From Bacillota bacterium (GTDB lineage Bacteria > Bacillota > Clostridia > Lachnospirales > Lachnospiraceae), in assembly GCA_023436065.1 (NCBI GenBank), contig JAEZKU010000030.1, positions 1 to 64,000 on the forward strand: a DNA stretch of 64,000 bases, written 5' to 3'. Shown in pieces: positions 40,814 to 48,716 of this stretch. Both the position numbers and the translations under genes were made by a program. Numbering within the stretch: the first letter of the stretch is position 1; each line of letters starts with the position of its first letter. The notes under the pieces are model-generated. The model was not told where the DNA came from. It searched no databases and saw only the letters and a list, made by a program, of their open reading frames with translations.

Positions 40814-42364
40814 GTGTTAAGAACGAAAGACTATAGTTTTCTATCTAATACAAAACAGATGAAATGGAGGATAGCATTCAAAGGTATTCTTGTGGGAGTA
40901 ATTTCAGGTTTACTGACGGTCCTGTACCGCATTGCTATTGAATATGGCACTGAGGCTGCAGGAAGAATATATGGCTATCTTAGGATACATCCGACCTATA
41001 TATTAGTTTGGCTAGTGATAATCCTTGTGGCGGGTACATTCATCGGATGGATGGTAAAAGCTGAACCCATGGCAGGAGGCAGCGGTATACCACAGACAGA
41101 GGGTGTGGTTATTTACGGGCTGAAGATGAAATGGTATACTATTTTGGCTGTCCGTTATATTGGAGGAACGATCTGTTCTTTCTTTGGTTTATCTGTCGGT
41201 CGTGAAGGGCCATCAATCCAGATTGGAGCCGCAGGTGGTCAAATAGCGTCTAAGGGCCTTAGAAGCGATCGGATGGAGGAAAACAGCCTGATTACAGGTG
41301 GTGCCGCGGCAGGACTTTCAGCGGCATTTAATGCACCGCTTTCGGGAATTATTTTTGCCCTGGAGGAGGTACATCGCAGCTTTTCCCCTCTGATTTTGTT
41401 GGCAGCTGCGACAGCATCGCTTACCGCTGATTTCATCTCAAAGAATTTTTTCGGGTTGAAGCCGGTATTGCAGTTTGCAAAGACTCCCCAATTACCGATT
41501 AATCTATATTTTTTGATTATTCCGATCGGGATGATATCAGGGATAGTGGGTGTAGTGATGAATAAGTTATTACTGGGTTTTCAATCTCTATATACTAAGC
41601 TTCCTATGATCATCAGACCGTGTATCGCTTTACTGATAGCTCTTCCCTGTGGAATCTTTCTTCCTGAAGTTTTGGGAGGAGGCCAGAATCTGGTACAGAT
41701 ATCTGAGAACGCCAAGGAGGGTATATTGCTTCTAAGTATCTTTCTGCTTGCAAAGTTAATTTTTACAGGTATCAGCTTTGGAAGCGGTGTTCCCGGTGGA
41801 ATATTTTTGCCGATTCTGTCGGTAGGTGCCTTAACTGGCGGTATTGCAGGTCAAGTTGCAGTTTTCCTTGGGATGCCGACTGCATATATACCGGATTTTG
41901 CAGTATGTGCCATGGCAGGAGTATTATCAGCCACGGTCAAAGCACCGATTACCAGTATTTTGTTAATTGCAGAGATGTCCGGCTCACTGGTTCATCTATT
42001 GCCTGTTGCTGCTTGTTCCTTTCTGGCTCTACTAATATCCGATCTTCTAAAGACAGAGCCGATCTATGAAGCACTTTTGGAGCGTTTCGTTGAGAAGAAC
42101 GGCAAGAAACTGCCGGTCGAAGAGAAGGGTGATTTGCAAGAATTTTCAGTGGTGCATGGCAGCAGCCTCTGCGGCAAGATGATCAAGCACATCAAATGGC
42201 CGAAGGGAGTACTGATTGTTAATATTCGAAGAGGTGCCAAAGAGATTATTCCTCAGGGAGATACGATGATTCTTCCCGGAGATTATCTGATCGTCCTTAC
42301 CGCTGATGAAGCTGATCATGAGATACAAAGTTATATGAAGAAGTGCAATCATGGTGTTTCATAG
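40814..42364 (+). CDS. ClC-family H+/Cl- antiporter with C-terminal TrkA_C-like domain
   Basis: A 516-residue membrane protein. Selectivity-filter motifs are GGSGIPQTEG, VGREGPSIQIG and SGVPGGIFLPIL. The gating Glu in GREGP and the internal proton-glutamate position (FALEEVHRSF) are both kept, which indicates an exchanger rather than a channel. The last 80 residues (HGSSLCGKMIKHIKWPKGVL, DTMILPGDYLIVLTA) form a RCK/TrkA_C-like regulatory domain. GTG 40814 is the only upstream start but its ribosome site (AAAAGGA) is too close, so the start is uncertain. It follows the MocR gene by 23 bp. Confidence 0.9.
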   Translation: MLRTKDYSFLSNTKQMKWRIAFKGILVGVISGLLTVLYRIAIEYGTEAAGRIYGYLRIHPTYILVWLVIILVAGTFIGWMVKAEPMAGGSGIPQTEGVVIYGLKMKWYTILAVRYIGGTICSFFGLSVGREGPSIQIGAAGGQIASKGLRSDRMEENSLITGGAAAGLSAAFNAPLSGIIFALEEVHRSFSPLILLAAATASLTADFISKNFFGLKPVLQFAKTPQLPINLYFLIIPIGMISGIVGVVMNKLLLGFQSLYTKLPMIIRPCIALLIALPCGIFLPEVLGGGQNLVQISENAKEGILLLSIFLLAKLIFTGISFGSGVPGGIFLPILSVGALTGGIAGQVAVFLGMPTAYIPDFAVCAMAGVLSATVKAPITSILLIAEMSGSLVHLLPVAACSFLALLISDLLKTEPIYEALLERFVEKNGKKLPVEEKGDLQEFSVVHGSSLCGKMIKHIKWPKGVLIVNIRRGAKEIIPQGDTMILPGDYLIVLTADEADHEIQSYMKKCNHGVS

Positions 42365-42418
42365 GTTGTCGGTAACCAAAGAATTCTGAAATTATGAAAT
42401 GTTTTCCGAAAATAGTTC

Positions 42419-42448
42419 TTGACAAACATTCTGTCCTGAATATATAAT
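42419..42448 (+). promoter_or_regulatory. sigma-A promoter of modABC
   Basis: TTGACA (42419-42424) and TATAAT (42443-42448) with an 18-bp spacer, a strong promoter about 120 bases before modA. Confidence 0.8.
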
Positions 42449-42472
42449 AAGCCCTAATTAAAAGGTGTATGA

Positions 42473-42520
42473 CTAAGGCGTCTTAGATAATTCTAAGGCG
42501 CCATTTATGATTTAGGCGCT
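42473..42520 (+). promoter_or_regulatory. CTAAGGCG repeats and hairpin in the modABC leader
   Basis: CTAAGGCG occurs at 42473 and 42493 and a related TTAGGCGC at 42512, spaced about two helical turns. In RNA, GGCGTCTTAG (42477-42486) pairs with CTAAGGCGCC (42493-42502), and CTAAGGCGCC could pair instead with TTAGGCGCTTA. It could be a protein operator or a switching RNA leader responsive to molybdate; it does not match the Moco riboswitch consensus as I recall it. Confidence 0.5.
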
Positions 42521-42569
42521 TAAACATGTCGTTACAGCTATATCAATAAAAATAAGAGGGAGGAATACG

Positions 42570-43391
42570 ATGAGGAATAAGTATCTGCACCCATTCGATC
42601 ATAATTTCATCAGTACCGCACGATCAAAGAGGAGAATAGCTAACATTCTCCTCTTTCTGATTCTGGGAGGTATTCTCTTATCGGGCTGCAGTAAAAAAGA
42701 AGATACAGAGTTACTCATCGGTGCAGCCGCCAGTCTCGAGCCGGCCATGAAGGAGCTGCGGCCCTTATTCGAGAAACAGTATACGGGGACACGATTAACC
42801 TTTACCTTCGCAAGTTCCGGAACGATTGAGCAACAGATCCGGGAAGGTGCTCCGGTGGATGTCTTCCTCTCAGCGTCTAAAAAACAGATAGATTCCATGG
42901 AGAAGGATGAACTGCTTCTGCCTGACAGCAGGGTGGATTTGTACCGGAATGAAGTGGTTCTGATCGTACCGGTGGACAGTAAATTGGAGATTGCTGATTT
43001 CATGGATATTACAAAGGCAGAGATCATTGCAATCGGTGATCCGGAATCGGTACCGGCGGGACAGTATGCCAAAGTGATCTTCGAGCGGTTGGGAATCTGG
43101 GAGGCTGTTTATAGTAAGGCTACTCTGGGTAAGTCAGTGACAGAGGTATCTGCCTGGGTAAGCTCAGGAGAAGCGGAAGCAGGAGTTGTATATAAGACCG
43201 ATGCAAAACGAAACGCGAGGGTTAAGATAGCAGCCTCGGCACCTGAGGGAGAAGGTAGCATTGCAATATACCCGGGGGCCATTCTGAAGAATACGGAGTC
43301 AAAAGTACAGGCAAAGGAGTTCCTTGCTTTTCTGGATACGAAGGAAGCAGAGGAGATTATGGTAAATTACGGCTTTGATATGATTGACTAA
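42570..43391 (+). CDS. modA: molybdate-binding lipoprotein ModA
   Basis: The extracellular solute-binding protein of a molybdate ABC importer. It has 273 residues, with a long basic N-region, a hydrophobic stretch and the lipobox LLSGC (Cys40). The mature part has the ModA signature GAAASLEPAMKELRP, FASSGTIEQQIREGAPVDVF and the late SGEAEAGVVYKTDA. ATG 42570 follows GAGGGAGGAATAC. First gene of modABC and adjacent to the nif cluster, whose MoFe protein needs molybdenum. Confidence 0.94.
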   Translation: MRNKYLHPFDHNFISTARSKRRIANILLFLILGGILLSGCSKKEDTELLIGAAASLEPAMKELRPLFEKQYTGTRLTFTFASSGTIEQQIREGAPVDVFLSASKKQIDSMEKDELLLPDSRVDLYRNEVVLIVPVDSKLEIADFMDITKAEIIAIGDPESVPAGQYAKVIFERLGIWEAVYSKATLGKSVTEVSAWVSSGEAEAGVVYKTDAKRNARVKIAASAPEGEGSIAIYPGAILKNTESKVQAKEFLAFLDTKEAEEIMVNYGFDMID

Positions 43392-43420
43392 GGAGTAAGT
43401 AGGCAGAAAGGAGACTGAGA

Positions 43421-44116
43421 ATGGAATGGACACCCCTGTGGATATCGCTCAATACTGCAGTTCCTGCAACAATCATTACATTTTTTCTGGGAATCTATAC
43501 TGCTCATAAGATCAGGCAGCTGAATGCCAGACTGGCACATATCCTGGATGTACTGCTTACGTTGCCACTCGTCTTACCTCCCACGGTAATGGGGTTTTTA
43601 TTGTTGCAGCTGCTGGGCAAGCATGGTCTGTTGGGAAGAACGTTTGAAGTAACCGGAATCCAGATCATATTCACCAGATCGGCAGCAGTCATCGCCGCTG
43701 TCGTAGTCTCCTTTCCCCTGATGTACCGTTCGGCTAAGGCCGCCTTCGAGCAGGTGGATCCCAATCTGATCTATGCTGCACGTACTGTGAAGCTTTCTGA
43801 ACTACAGATATTCTGGAAGGTGTTGCTTCCGATTGCCCTGCCGGGGGTGGTGTCCGGTGCGATATTGGCCTTTGCCAGGGCACTTGGTGAATTTGGTGCT
43901 ACACTGATGGTAGCCGGAAATATTCCGGGGAAGACCCAGACGATGCCGATTGCGATCTATATGGCCATCCAAAGCGGGGACGAAGAGCGGTCGGCGGTAT
44001 GGGCAGTGCTTTTGCTGACCTTGTCTTTCTTTATGATCCTGTTAATGAATCAATTTACCAAAAAGGGTAAAAGCAGCAAAAGCAAAAGGGAGGAATGGCA
44101 TGGAATTGATGGTTGA
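43421..44116 (+). CDS. modB: molybdate ABC transporter permease ModB
   Basis: A 231-residue permease with about five helices. It begins WTPLWISLNTAVPATIITFF and contains LPLVLPPTVMGFLLLQLLGK and the EAA loop LPIALPGVVSGAILAFARAL followed by GEFGATLMVAGN, all typical of ModB. AGAAAGGAG lies before ATG 43421. Its last 17 bases overlap modC, so translation is coupled. Confidence 0.95.
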   Translation: MEWTPLWISLNTAVPATIITFFLGIYTAHKIRQLNARLAHILDVLLTLPLVLPPTVMGFLLLQLLGKHGLLGRTFEVTGIQIIFTRSAAVIAAVVVSFPLMYRSAKAAFEQVDPNLIYAARTVKLSELQIFWKVLLPIALPGVVSGAILAFARALGEFGATLMVAGNIPGKTQTMPIAIYMAIQSGDEERSAVWAVLLLTLSFFMILLMNQFTKKGKSSKSKREEWHGIDG

Positions 44117-45164
44117 TATCAGCAAGCAATATAAGAATTTCCTTCTTAAGGTAAAGCTGTCCTACTCAGGAAGAGCTCTTGGGTTGTTAGGTGCTTCGGG
44201 CTGTGGAAAGAGTCTGACCCTTAAATGCATCTCCGGTATCGAGACCCCGGACAGCGGAAGGATCCTTTTAAACGGAAGGATACTATATGATTCGGAGCTG
44301 GGAATAAACTTGCCGGTACAGCAAAGAAACATAGGCATGCTTTTTCAAAATTATGCGCTCTTTCCCCATATGACCGTGAAGAAGAACATTGAGATTGGAA
44401 GAAGTCATCATAAGGCAGGTGGGAGGAGTCTCGAGGAGTTGGTTACACTGTTTCGGCTGGAAGGAATGTTAAGTAAATATCCCAGCCAGTTGTCAGGCGG
44501 AGAACAGCAGCGGGTTGCACTTGCCCGAAGTATAGCCATGGAACCGGAGCTGCTGATGCTGGATGAACCCTTTTATGCATTGGATGCATATCTGAAGGAT
44601 CAGGTGCAGGAGGAGCTATATGAGTATTTGAAGGGATATCAGGGAGCTATTCTCATGGTCTCGCACAGCAGAGAGGAGATGTATCGCTTCTGTGATGCCG
44701 TAACGGTACTTTATCGTGGTCATGTGATTGAGAGCGGCAGCAAGGAGGAGATTTTCTGCCATCCCTCGGATATCGTCACAGCGCAGTTGACAGGTTGCAG
44801 GAATATCTCCAGAGCTGTTCCCATGAATGAATATATGGTCAGGGCTTTGGATTGGAAGCTGGATCTGTATACGGATGGCAAGGTACCGGAGGATGTGAGA
44901 TATGTAGGGATTCGTGCCCATAATATCAGAGCTGACAACGAAGGTTCTACTGAAAATAGAATCCCTGTAGATCTTCTTGAGGTATCGGAAGGCCCACATG
45001 AATATAAGCTCCTTCTTGCTAATCGTTTGGATGAGGAACGCCAGGGCAGCTTTTGGTGGATTGTGAACAAACAGGAATGGAACCAGAAGTGGGACAGCAG
45101 TCCGTCAAGGTTTATACACCTGCCAAAGGATAAAATTTTGCTTTTAAAAAGTAAGATAATATAG
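44100..45164 (+). CDS. modC: molybdate ABC transporter ATP-binding protein ModC
   Basis: A 354-residue ATPase with Walker A GASGCGKSL, Q-loop FQNYALFPHM, signature LSGGEQQRVALARS and Walker B LLMLDEP followed by the H-loop MVSHSREEM. The C-terminal part after residue 230 is TOBE/MOP-like (VRYVGIRAHNIRAD), which in ModC proteins can bind molybdate and control transport. It overlaps modB by 17 bp and completes modABC. No terminator is evident before the repeat remnant and the nif promoter region. Confidence 0.94.
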   Translation: MELMVDISKQYKNFLLKVKLSYSGRALGLLGASGCGKSLTLKCISGIETPDSGRILLNGRILYDSELGINLPVQQRNIGMLFQNYALFPHMTVKKNIEIGRSHHKAGGRSLEELVTLFRLEGMLSKYPSQLSGGEQQRVALARSIAMEPELLMLDEPFYALDAYLKDQVQEELYEYLKGYQGAILMVSHSREEMYRFCDAVTVLYRGHVIESGSKEEIFCHPSDIVTAQLTGCRNISRAVPMNEYMVRALDWKLDLYTDGKVPEDVRYVGIRAHNIRADNEGSTENRIPVDLLEVSEGPHEYKLLLANRLDEERQGSFWWIVNKQEWNQKWDSSPSRFIHLPKDKILLLKSKII

Positions 45165-45236
45165 ATTGCTCTGCAAGCAAGCTTGCAATGACAATCTATT
45201 GTGGTTGGAAAGCACCGTAGATGCTTTTGACACCTT
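45164..45236. repeat. decayed copy of the palindromic repeat family
   Basis: The core CAAGCAAGCTTG and the right-end block GGAAAGCACC...ATGCTTTTGACAC match the elements at 744-1064 and 2564-2816, while the left half is missing. GATTG...CAATC around GCAAGCTTGC gives a residual hairpin. It lies between modC and the nif promoter. Confidence 0.7.
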
Positions 45237-45285
45237 TATCCATAGTATAAATTGTGCAAAAATAATTTAAAATGCATAATGATAT

Positions 45286-45330
45286 TTGACAAAACGATGT
45301 ATTGAAACAGAAAATTCCAAATGATAGAAT
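45286..45330 (+). promoter_or_regulatory. candidate nif operon promoters
   Basis: Two overlapping possibilities. TTGAAA (45303-45308) with TAGAAT (45325-45330), 16-bp spacer, is the better pair. TTGACA (45286-45291) with GAAAAT (45310-45315), 18-bp spacer, has the better -35. No sigma-54 GG-N10-GC signature was noticed. Which one is used decides whether the TTGCAA...TTGCAA hairpin (45330-45349) is part of the transcript or a DNA operator. Confidence 0.5.
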
Positions 45331-45371
45331 TGCAACATGGAAATTGCAAGATCCAGAAAGTCTATTCAGAC

Positions 45372-45412
45372 AAAGACGTCATTGCCCGTAAAAGGGGATG
45401 ACGTCTTTTTTT
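45372..45412 (+). terminator. terminator in the nifH leader (probable attenuator)
   Basis: AAAGACGTCAT (45372-45382) pairs perfectly with ATGACGTCTTT (45398-45408), with an inner CCC/GGG, and runs into seven T. It lies after the promoter candidates and 9 bases before the nifH ribosome site AAGGAGG. Because nothing is encoded between promoter and terminator, it is best read as a regulated attenuator. Confidence 0.85.
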
Positions 45413-45435
45413 AAATCAAAAAGGAGGCAAAGCTT

Positions 45436-46257
45436 ATGAGACAGGTTGCAATTTATGGAAAAGGTGGTATCGGTAAGTCGACTACCACACAAAATCTGAC
45501 AGCAGGGTTGGGCGAAATGGGAAAAAGGATCATGATCGTCGGTTGTGATCCAAAGGCAGATTCCACCAGACTAATCCTCGGCGGTCTGGCACAGAAGACA
45601 GTTCTGGATACCTTAAGGGAAGAGGGAGAGGACATTGATCTGGAGTTTATCATGAAGCAGGGATTTGCCGGTATCCGTTGCGTGGAGTCGGGCGGTCCGG
45701 AGCCGGGAGTCGGTTGTGCCGGAAGAGGTATCATCACCTCCATCAATCTTCTGGAACAGCTGGGAGCATATACGGATGATCTGGATTATGTATTTTATGA
45801 TGTACTTGGTGACGTTGTATGTGGTGGTTTCGCAATGCCAATCCGTGAAGGCAAAGCACAGGAGATCTATATCGTGGCTTCCGGTGAGATGATGGCGTTA
45901 TATGCGGCAAATAACATCTCCAAGGGTATACAGAAATATGCCAGCACCGGCGGTGTCAGACTGGGAGGAATTATCTGTAATTCCAGAAAGGTAGACGGTG
46001 AAGCTGATCTGGTATCAGCCTTTGCTAAGGAACTGGGTTCCCAAATGATCCATTTTGTTCCCAGAGATAACATGGTTCAGAGAGCTGAAATCAATAAGAA
46101 GACTGTTATTGATTATGATGCGGGGGCTAATCAGGCAGATGAATATCGTGAACTGGCTCGAAAGATTGATGGTAACGATATGTTCGTAATCCCGAAGCCG
46201 ATGAAGCAGGAGCGTCTGGAGGAACTCCTGATGGAACATGGTATCTTGGATCTGTAA
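45436..46257 (+). CDS. nifH: nitrogenase iron protein
   Basis: The dinitrogenase reductase; a homodimer passing electrons to MoFe protein with ATP hydrolysis, and also needed for cofactor maturation. It has the P-loop GKGGIGKSTT (residues 8-17), the [4Fe-4S] ligands Cys94 (GVGCAGRGI) and Cys129 (GDVVCGGFAM), and Arg97, the position ADP-ribosylated in species with DraT. The 273-residue length is usual. AAGGAGG lies before ATG 45436. First gene of the nif operon, preceded by an attenuator-like terminator. Confidence 0.99.
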   Translation: MRQVAIYGKGGIGKSTTTQNLTAGLGEMGKRIMIVGCDPKADSTRLILGGLAQKTVLDTLREEGEDIDLEFIMKQGFAGIRCVESGGPEPGVGCAGRGIITSINLLEQLGAYTDDLDYVFYDVLGDVVCGGFAMPIREGKAQEIYIVASGEMMALYAANNISKGIQKYASTGGVRLGGIICNSRKVDGEADLVSAFAKELGSQMIHFVPRDNMVQRAEINKKTVIDYDAGANQADEYRELARKIDGNDMFVIPKPMKQERLEELLMEHGILDL

Positions 46258-46282
46258 ATAATCTAAAATCGGAGGTGTACTT

Positions 46283-46609
46283 ATGTTATTAGTGAGAGCA
46301 ATAATCCGTCCCGAAAAGGTCGGTATCGTGTTATCTGAGCTATTGTCTGCAGGCTTTCCTGCAGTAACGAAGATGGATGTATATGGCCGTGGAAAGCAGA
46401 AGGGTGTCAAGGTTGGTGAAGTGCATTACGATGAGATCCCCAAGGAAATGCTTCTGATGGTTGTGGAGGATTCAGATAAGGATGATGTGGTAAAGATCAT
46501 CATGAAATATGCGAGAACCGGAGAAGAGGGACATTTCGGTGACGGTAGAATCTTCGTCAGCCCCGTGGAGGAAGCATATACCATCAGTACCAGGAAGAAG
46601 GGCTTATAG
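46283..46609 (+). CDS. nifI1: nitrogenase-regulating PII protein NifI1
   Basis: A 108-residue PII-family protein (MLLVRAIIRPEKVGIVLSEL; T-loop region YGRGKQKGVKVGEVHYDEIP; C-terminal GEEGHFGDGRIFVSPVEEAY). Located between nifH and nifD, which is the mark of NifI1. In methanogens NifI1 and NifI2 form a complex that inhibits MoFe protein when ammonium is present and is relieved by 2-oxoglutarate. Same role inferred here. The typical uridylylated Tyr of GlnB is not apparent in its T-loop. Confidence 0.95.
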   Translation: MLLVRAIIRPEKVGIVLSELLSAGFPAVTKMDVYGRGKQKGVKVGEVHYDEIPKEMLLMVVEDSDKDDVVKIIMKYARTGEEGHFGDGRIFVSPVEEAYTISTRKKGL

Positions 46610-46659
46610 TTATGGACGATACTGCAACCGTATACCGGTAGCAGGAAAGGAGGTTTATC

Positions 46660-47043
46660 ATGAAGGAAGTAATGGCGATTGTCAGACAAAACAAGGTCAA
46701 TGCAACCAAGGAAGCGTTGGCTGAAGCCGGAATACCTGCTTTTACCTGTAGAAAGGTGCTTGGCAGGGGAAAGAAGCTGATCGATATGACCTTGCTCAGG
46801 GATATCGTTGAAGCCGGAGAAGTCCCTGCTACACCGACGGGGGAATACCTTTCGGAGACAAACCGGCTGATCTCAAAAAGGGTATTTACCTTTATCGTGG
46901 ATGACCAGGAGGTCGAGCGGGTTGTCAATACCATCATGGATACGAACTCAACCGGGAATCCGGGGGATGGCAAGATATTTATTCTGCCGATCAATGAAAG
47001 CTACCGTGTACGTAATGGGGAGCTGACGACAGAGGCATATTAG
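46660..47043 (+). CDS. nifI2: nitrogenase-regulating PII protein NifI2
   Basis: A 127-residue PII protein with the longer T-loop typical of NifI2. It starts MKEVMAIVRQNKVNATKEAL, contains LGRGKKLIDMTLLRD and ends GNPGDGKIFILPINESYRV. It partners NifI1 in post-translational switch-off of nitrogenase. AAAGGAGG lies before the ATG. About 75 bp separate it from nifD. Confidence 0.95.
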   Translation: MKEVMAIVRQNKVNATKEALAEAGIPAFTCRKVLGRGKKLIDMTLLRDIVEAGEVPATPTGEYLSETNRLISKRVFTFIVDDQEVERVVNTIMDTNSTGNPGDGKIFILPINESYRVRNGELTTEAY

Positions 47044-47117
47044 AAAAGCGTTGTGGCATATGCTGACCGCTGAAGGCGGCAGACTTTGCCTCATCCGCTA
47101 GGAAGGGAAGGAAGAAT

Positions 47118-48716
47118 ATGAGTACTATGAATAGGGTATTGGACCAGTATAGTTCCAAGGTATATAAAAACCGGAAGGAACATTTGGTGGAGGTCAATCG
47201 GAATGAGAATAACAATGAGATTGCTGCCAATGTACGTACCATTCCCGGTATCATTACCCAGAGAGGTTGTTGTTATGCAGGCTGTAAGGGCGTCGTATTG
47301 GGACCGATCAAGGATGCCTTCATCATTACCCATGGACCGATCGGCTGTGCGTATTATTCCTGGGGAACCAGAAGACATAAGGCAAAAAAAGAGGAGGGAA
47401 TCGATAATTTCCTGCAATATTGCTTTTCCACAGATCTTCAGGAGTCGGATATCGTATTCGGAGGCGAGAAAAAGTTGAAGAAAGCAATTGAAGAAGCAAT
47501 GGAAATTTTTCAGCCCAAGATTATTTTTATCTGTTCTACCTGTCCGGTCGGTCTGATCGGAGATGATATTCATGCGGTTGCGAAGTGGGCCGAGAAGGAA
47601 TACAAAATCAAATGTATTGCTTTTTCCTGTGAGGGCTATAAAGGCGTCAGCCAGTCAGCCGGTCATCATATCGCCAACAATCAGCTGGTTCGCTATGTGA
47701 TTGGCGAAGGAGACAGAGAAGTAAAAAATAAATACAGCATCAATATCCTGGGAGAATATAATATCGGAGGTGACGGTTGGGAGACAGAGCGACTGCTAAA
47801 GAGAATCGGATATGAGGTGGTTGCTACCTTTACCGGTGACAGCAGTATCGAGGATTTACAAAATGCTCATAAGGCCAATTTAAGTATTGTCCAGTGCCAC
47901 CGTTCCATTAATTATATTGCTGAACTGATTGAGACGAAGTACGGTATTCCCTGGATGAAGGTTAACTTCATTGGGGTGGAGGGAACCATTGAAACGCTGC
48001 GTAATATCGCCCGTTATTTCAATGATCCCGAGCTGTCTGCCAGGACAGAAGCTGTCATCGCAGACGAACTGGAGCAGATTTCAGAGGATATGGATTATTA
48101 CAAAGCAAGACTGAAGGGAAAAACAGCTGCAATCTATGTGGGAGGCTCCAGAGCACATCACTATCAGGCGTTACTGAATGACCTGGGAGTGCATACCGTA
48201 CTGGCAGGATATGAATTTGCCCATAGGGAGGAATATGAAGGCAGAGAGGTAATACCCTTTATCAAACCCGATGCGGACAGTAAGAATATCGAAAATATCA
48301 CTGTTGAGCCGGATCCCGCTAAGTATCATGTATATCTGACAGAAGAGGATTTGAATAAGCTAAGAGAAGAGAAGCTGTTGGATTATTATGGTGGTATGGT
48401 AAAGGATATGGCGGACGGCACCTATATGGTGGATGATTTGAATCATTATGAGACAGAGGAGTTCCTAAAACTGCTAAAGCCGGATATCTTTTTCTCCGGC
48501 ATTAAGGATAAATTTGTGGCCCAGAAAAGCGGTATCCTGTCCAGACAGCTGCATTCCTATGATTACAGCGGACCCTATTCCTGTTTCCGCGGTGCTGTGA
48601 ATTTTGCAAGAGACATTACCATGGGTATCTATACCCCGGCCTGGAGTTATATCAAGGCACCCTGGAAGACGACTCCTCTTCTGGAGGGAACCTTAGGAGG
48701 TGAAACAGCATGTTAG
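47118..48716 (+). CDS. nifD: nitrogenase MoFe protein alpha chain
   Basis: A 532-residue subunit that carries FeMo-cofactor. P-cluster ligands fit Cys51 (QRGCCYAGCKG), Cys77 (PIGCAYYSW) and Cys143 (STCPVGLIGDD). Cofactor ligands are Cys261 (QCHRSINY) and His480 (LHSYDYSGPYSCF). An extra stretch of about 50 residues at roughly 375-430 corresponds to the insertion known from Clostridium pasteurianum NifD. AAGGAAGG lies before ATG 47118. It overlaps nifK by 7 bp. Nearby residues are consistent with a Mo- rather than V- or Fe-only enzyme, and modABC lies upstream. Confidence 0.98.
   Translation: MSTMNRVLDQYSSKVYKNRKEHLVEVNRNENNNEIAANVRTIPGIITQRGCCYAGCKGVVLGPIKDAFIITHGPIGCAYYSWGTRRHKAKKEEGIDNFLQYCFSTDLQESDIVFGGEKKLKKAIEEAMEIFQPKIIFICSTCPVGLIGDDIHAVAKWAEKEYKIKCIAFSCEGYKGVSQSAGHHIANNQLVRYVIGEGDREVKNKYSINILGEYNIGGDGWETERLLKRIGYEVVATFTGDSSIEDLQNAHKANLSIVQCHRSINYIAELIETKYGIPWMKVNFIGVEGTIETLRNIARYFNDPELSARTEAVIADELEQISEDMDYYKARLKGKTAAIYVGGSRAHHYQALLNDLGVHTVLAGYEFAHREEYEGREVIPFIKPDADSKNIENITVEPDPAKYHVYLTEEDLNKLREEKLLDYYGGMVKDMADGTYMVDDLNHYETEEFLKLLKPDIFFSGIKDKFVAQKSGILSRQLHSYDYSGPYSCFRGAVNFARDITMGIYTPAWSYIKAPWKTTPLLEGTLGGETAC

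Noticed and set aside
36933..42364. Genomic island or prophage boundary in the accessory region
   Set aside because: No integrase, tRNA target, attachment repeats or clear shift in composition was seen.
42449..42569. Molybdenum-cofactor (Moco) riboswitch before modA
   Set aside because: The leader is short and its hairpins do not contain the conserved Moco-motif bases I know; kept only as an unexplained element.
45236..45435. Sigma-54 promoter with NifA site before nifH
   Set aside because: No TGGCAC-N5-TTGC signature or TGT-N10-ACA pair was found; sigma-A-like elements fit better.
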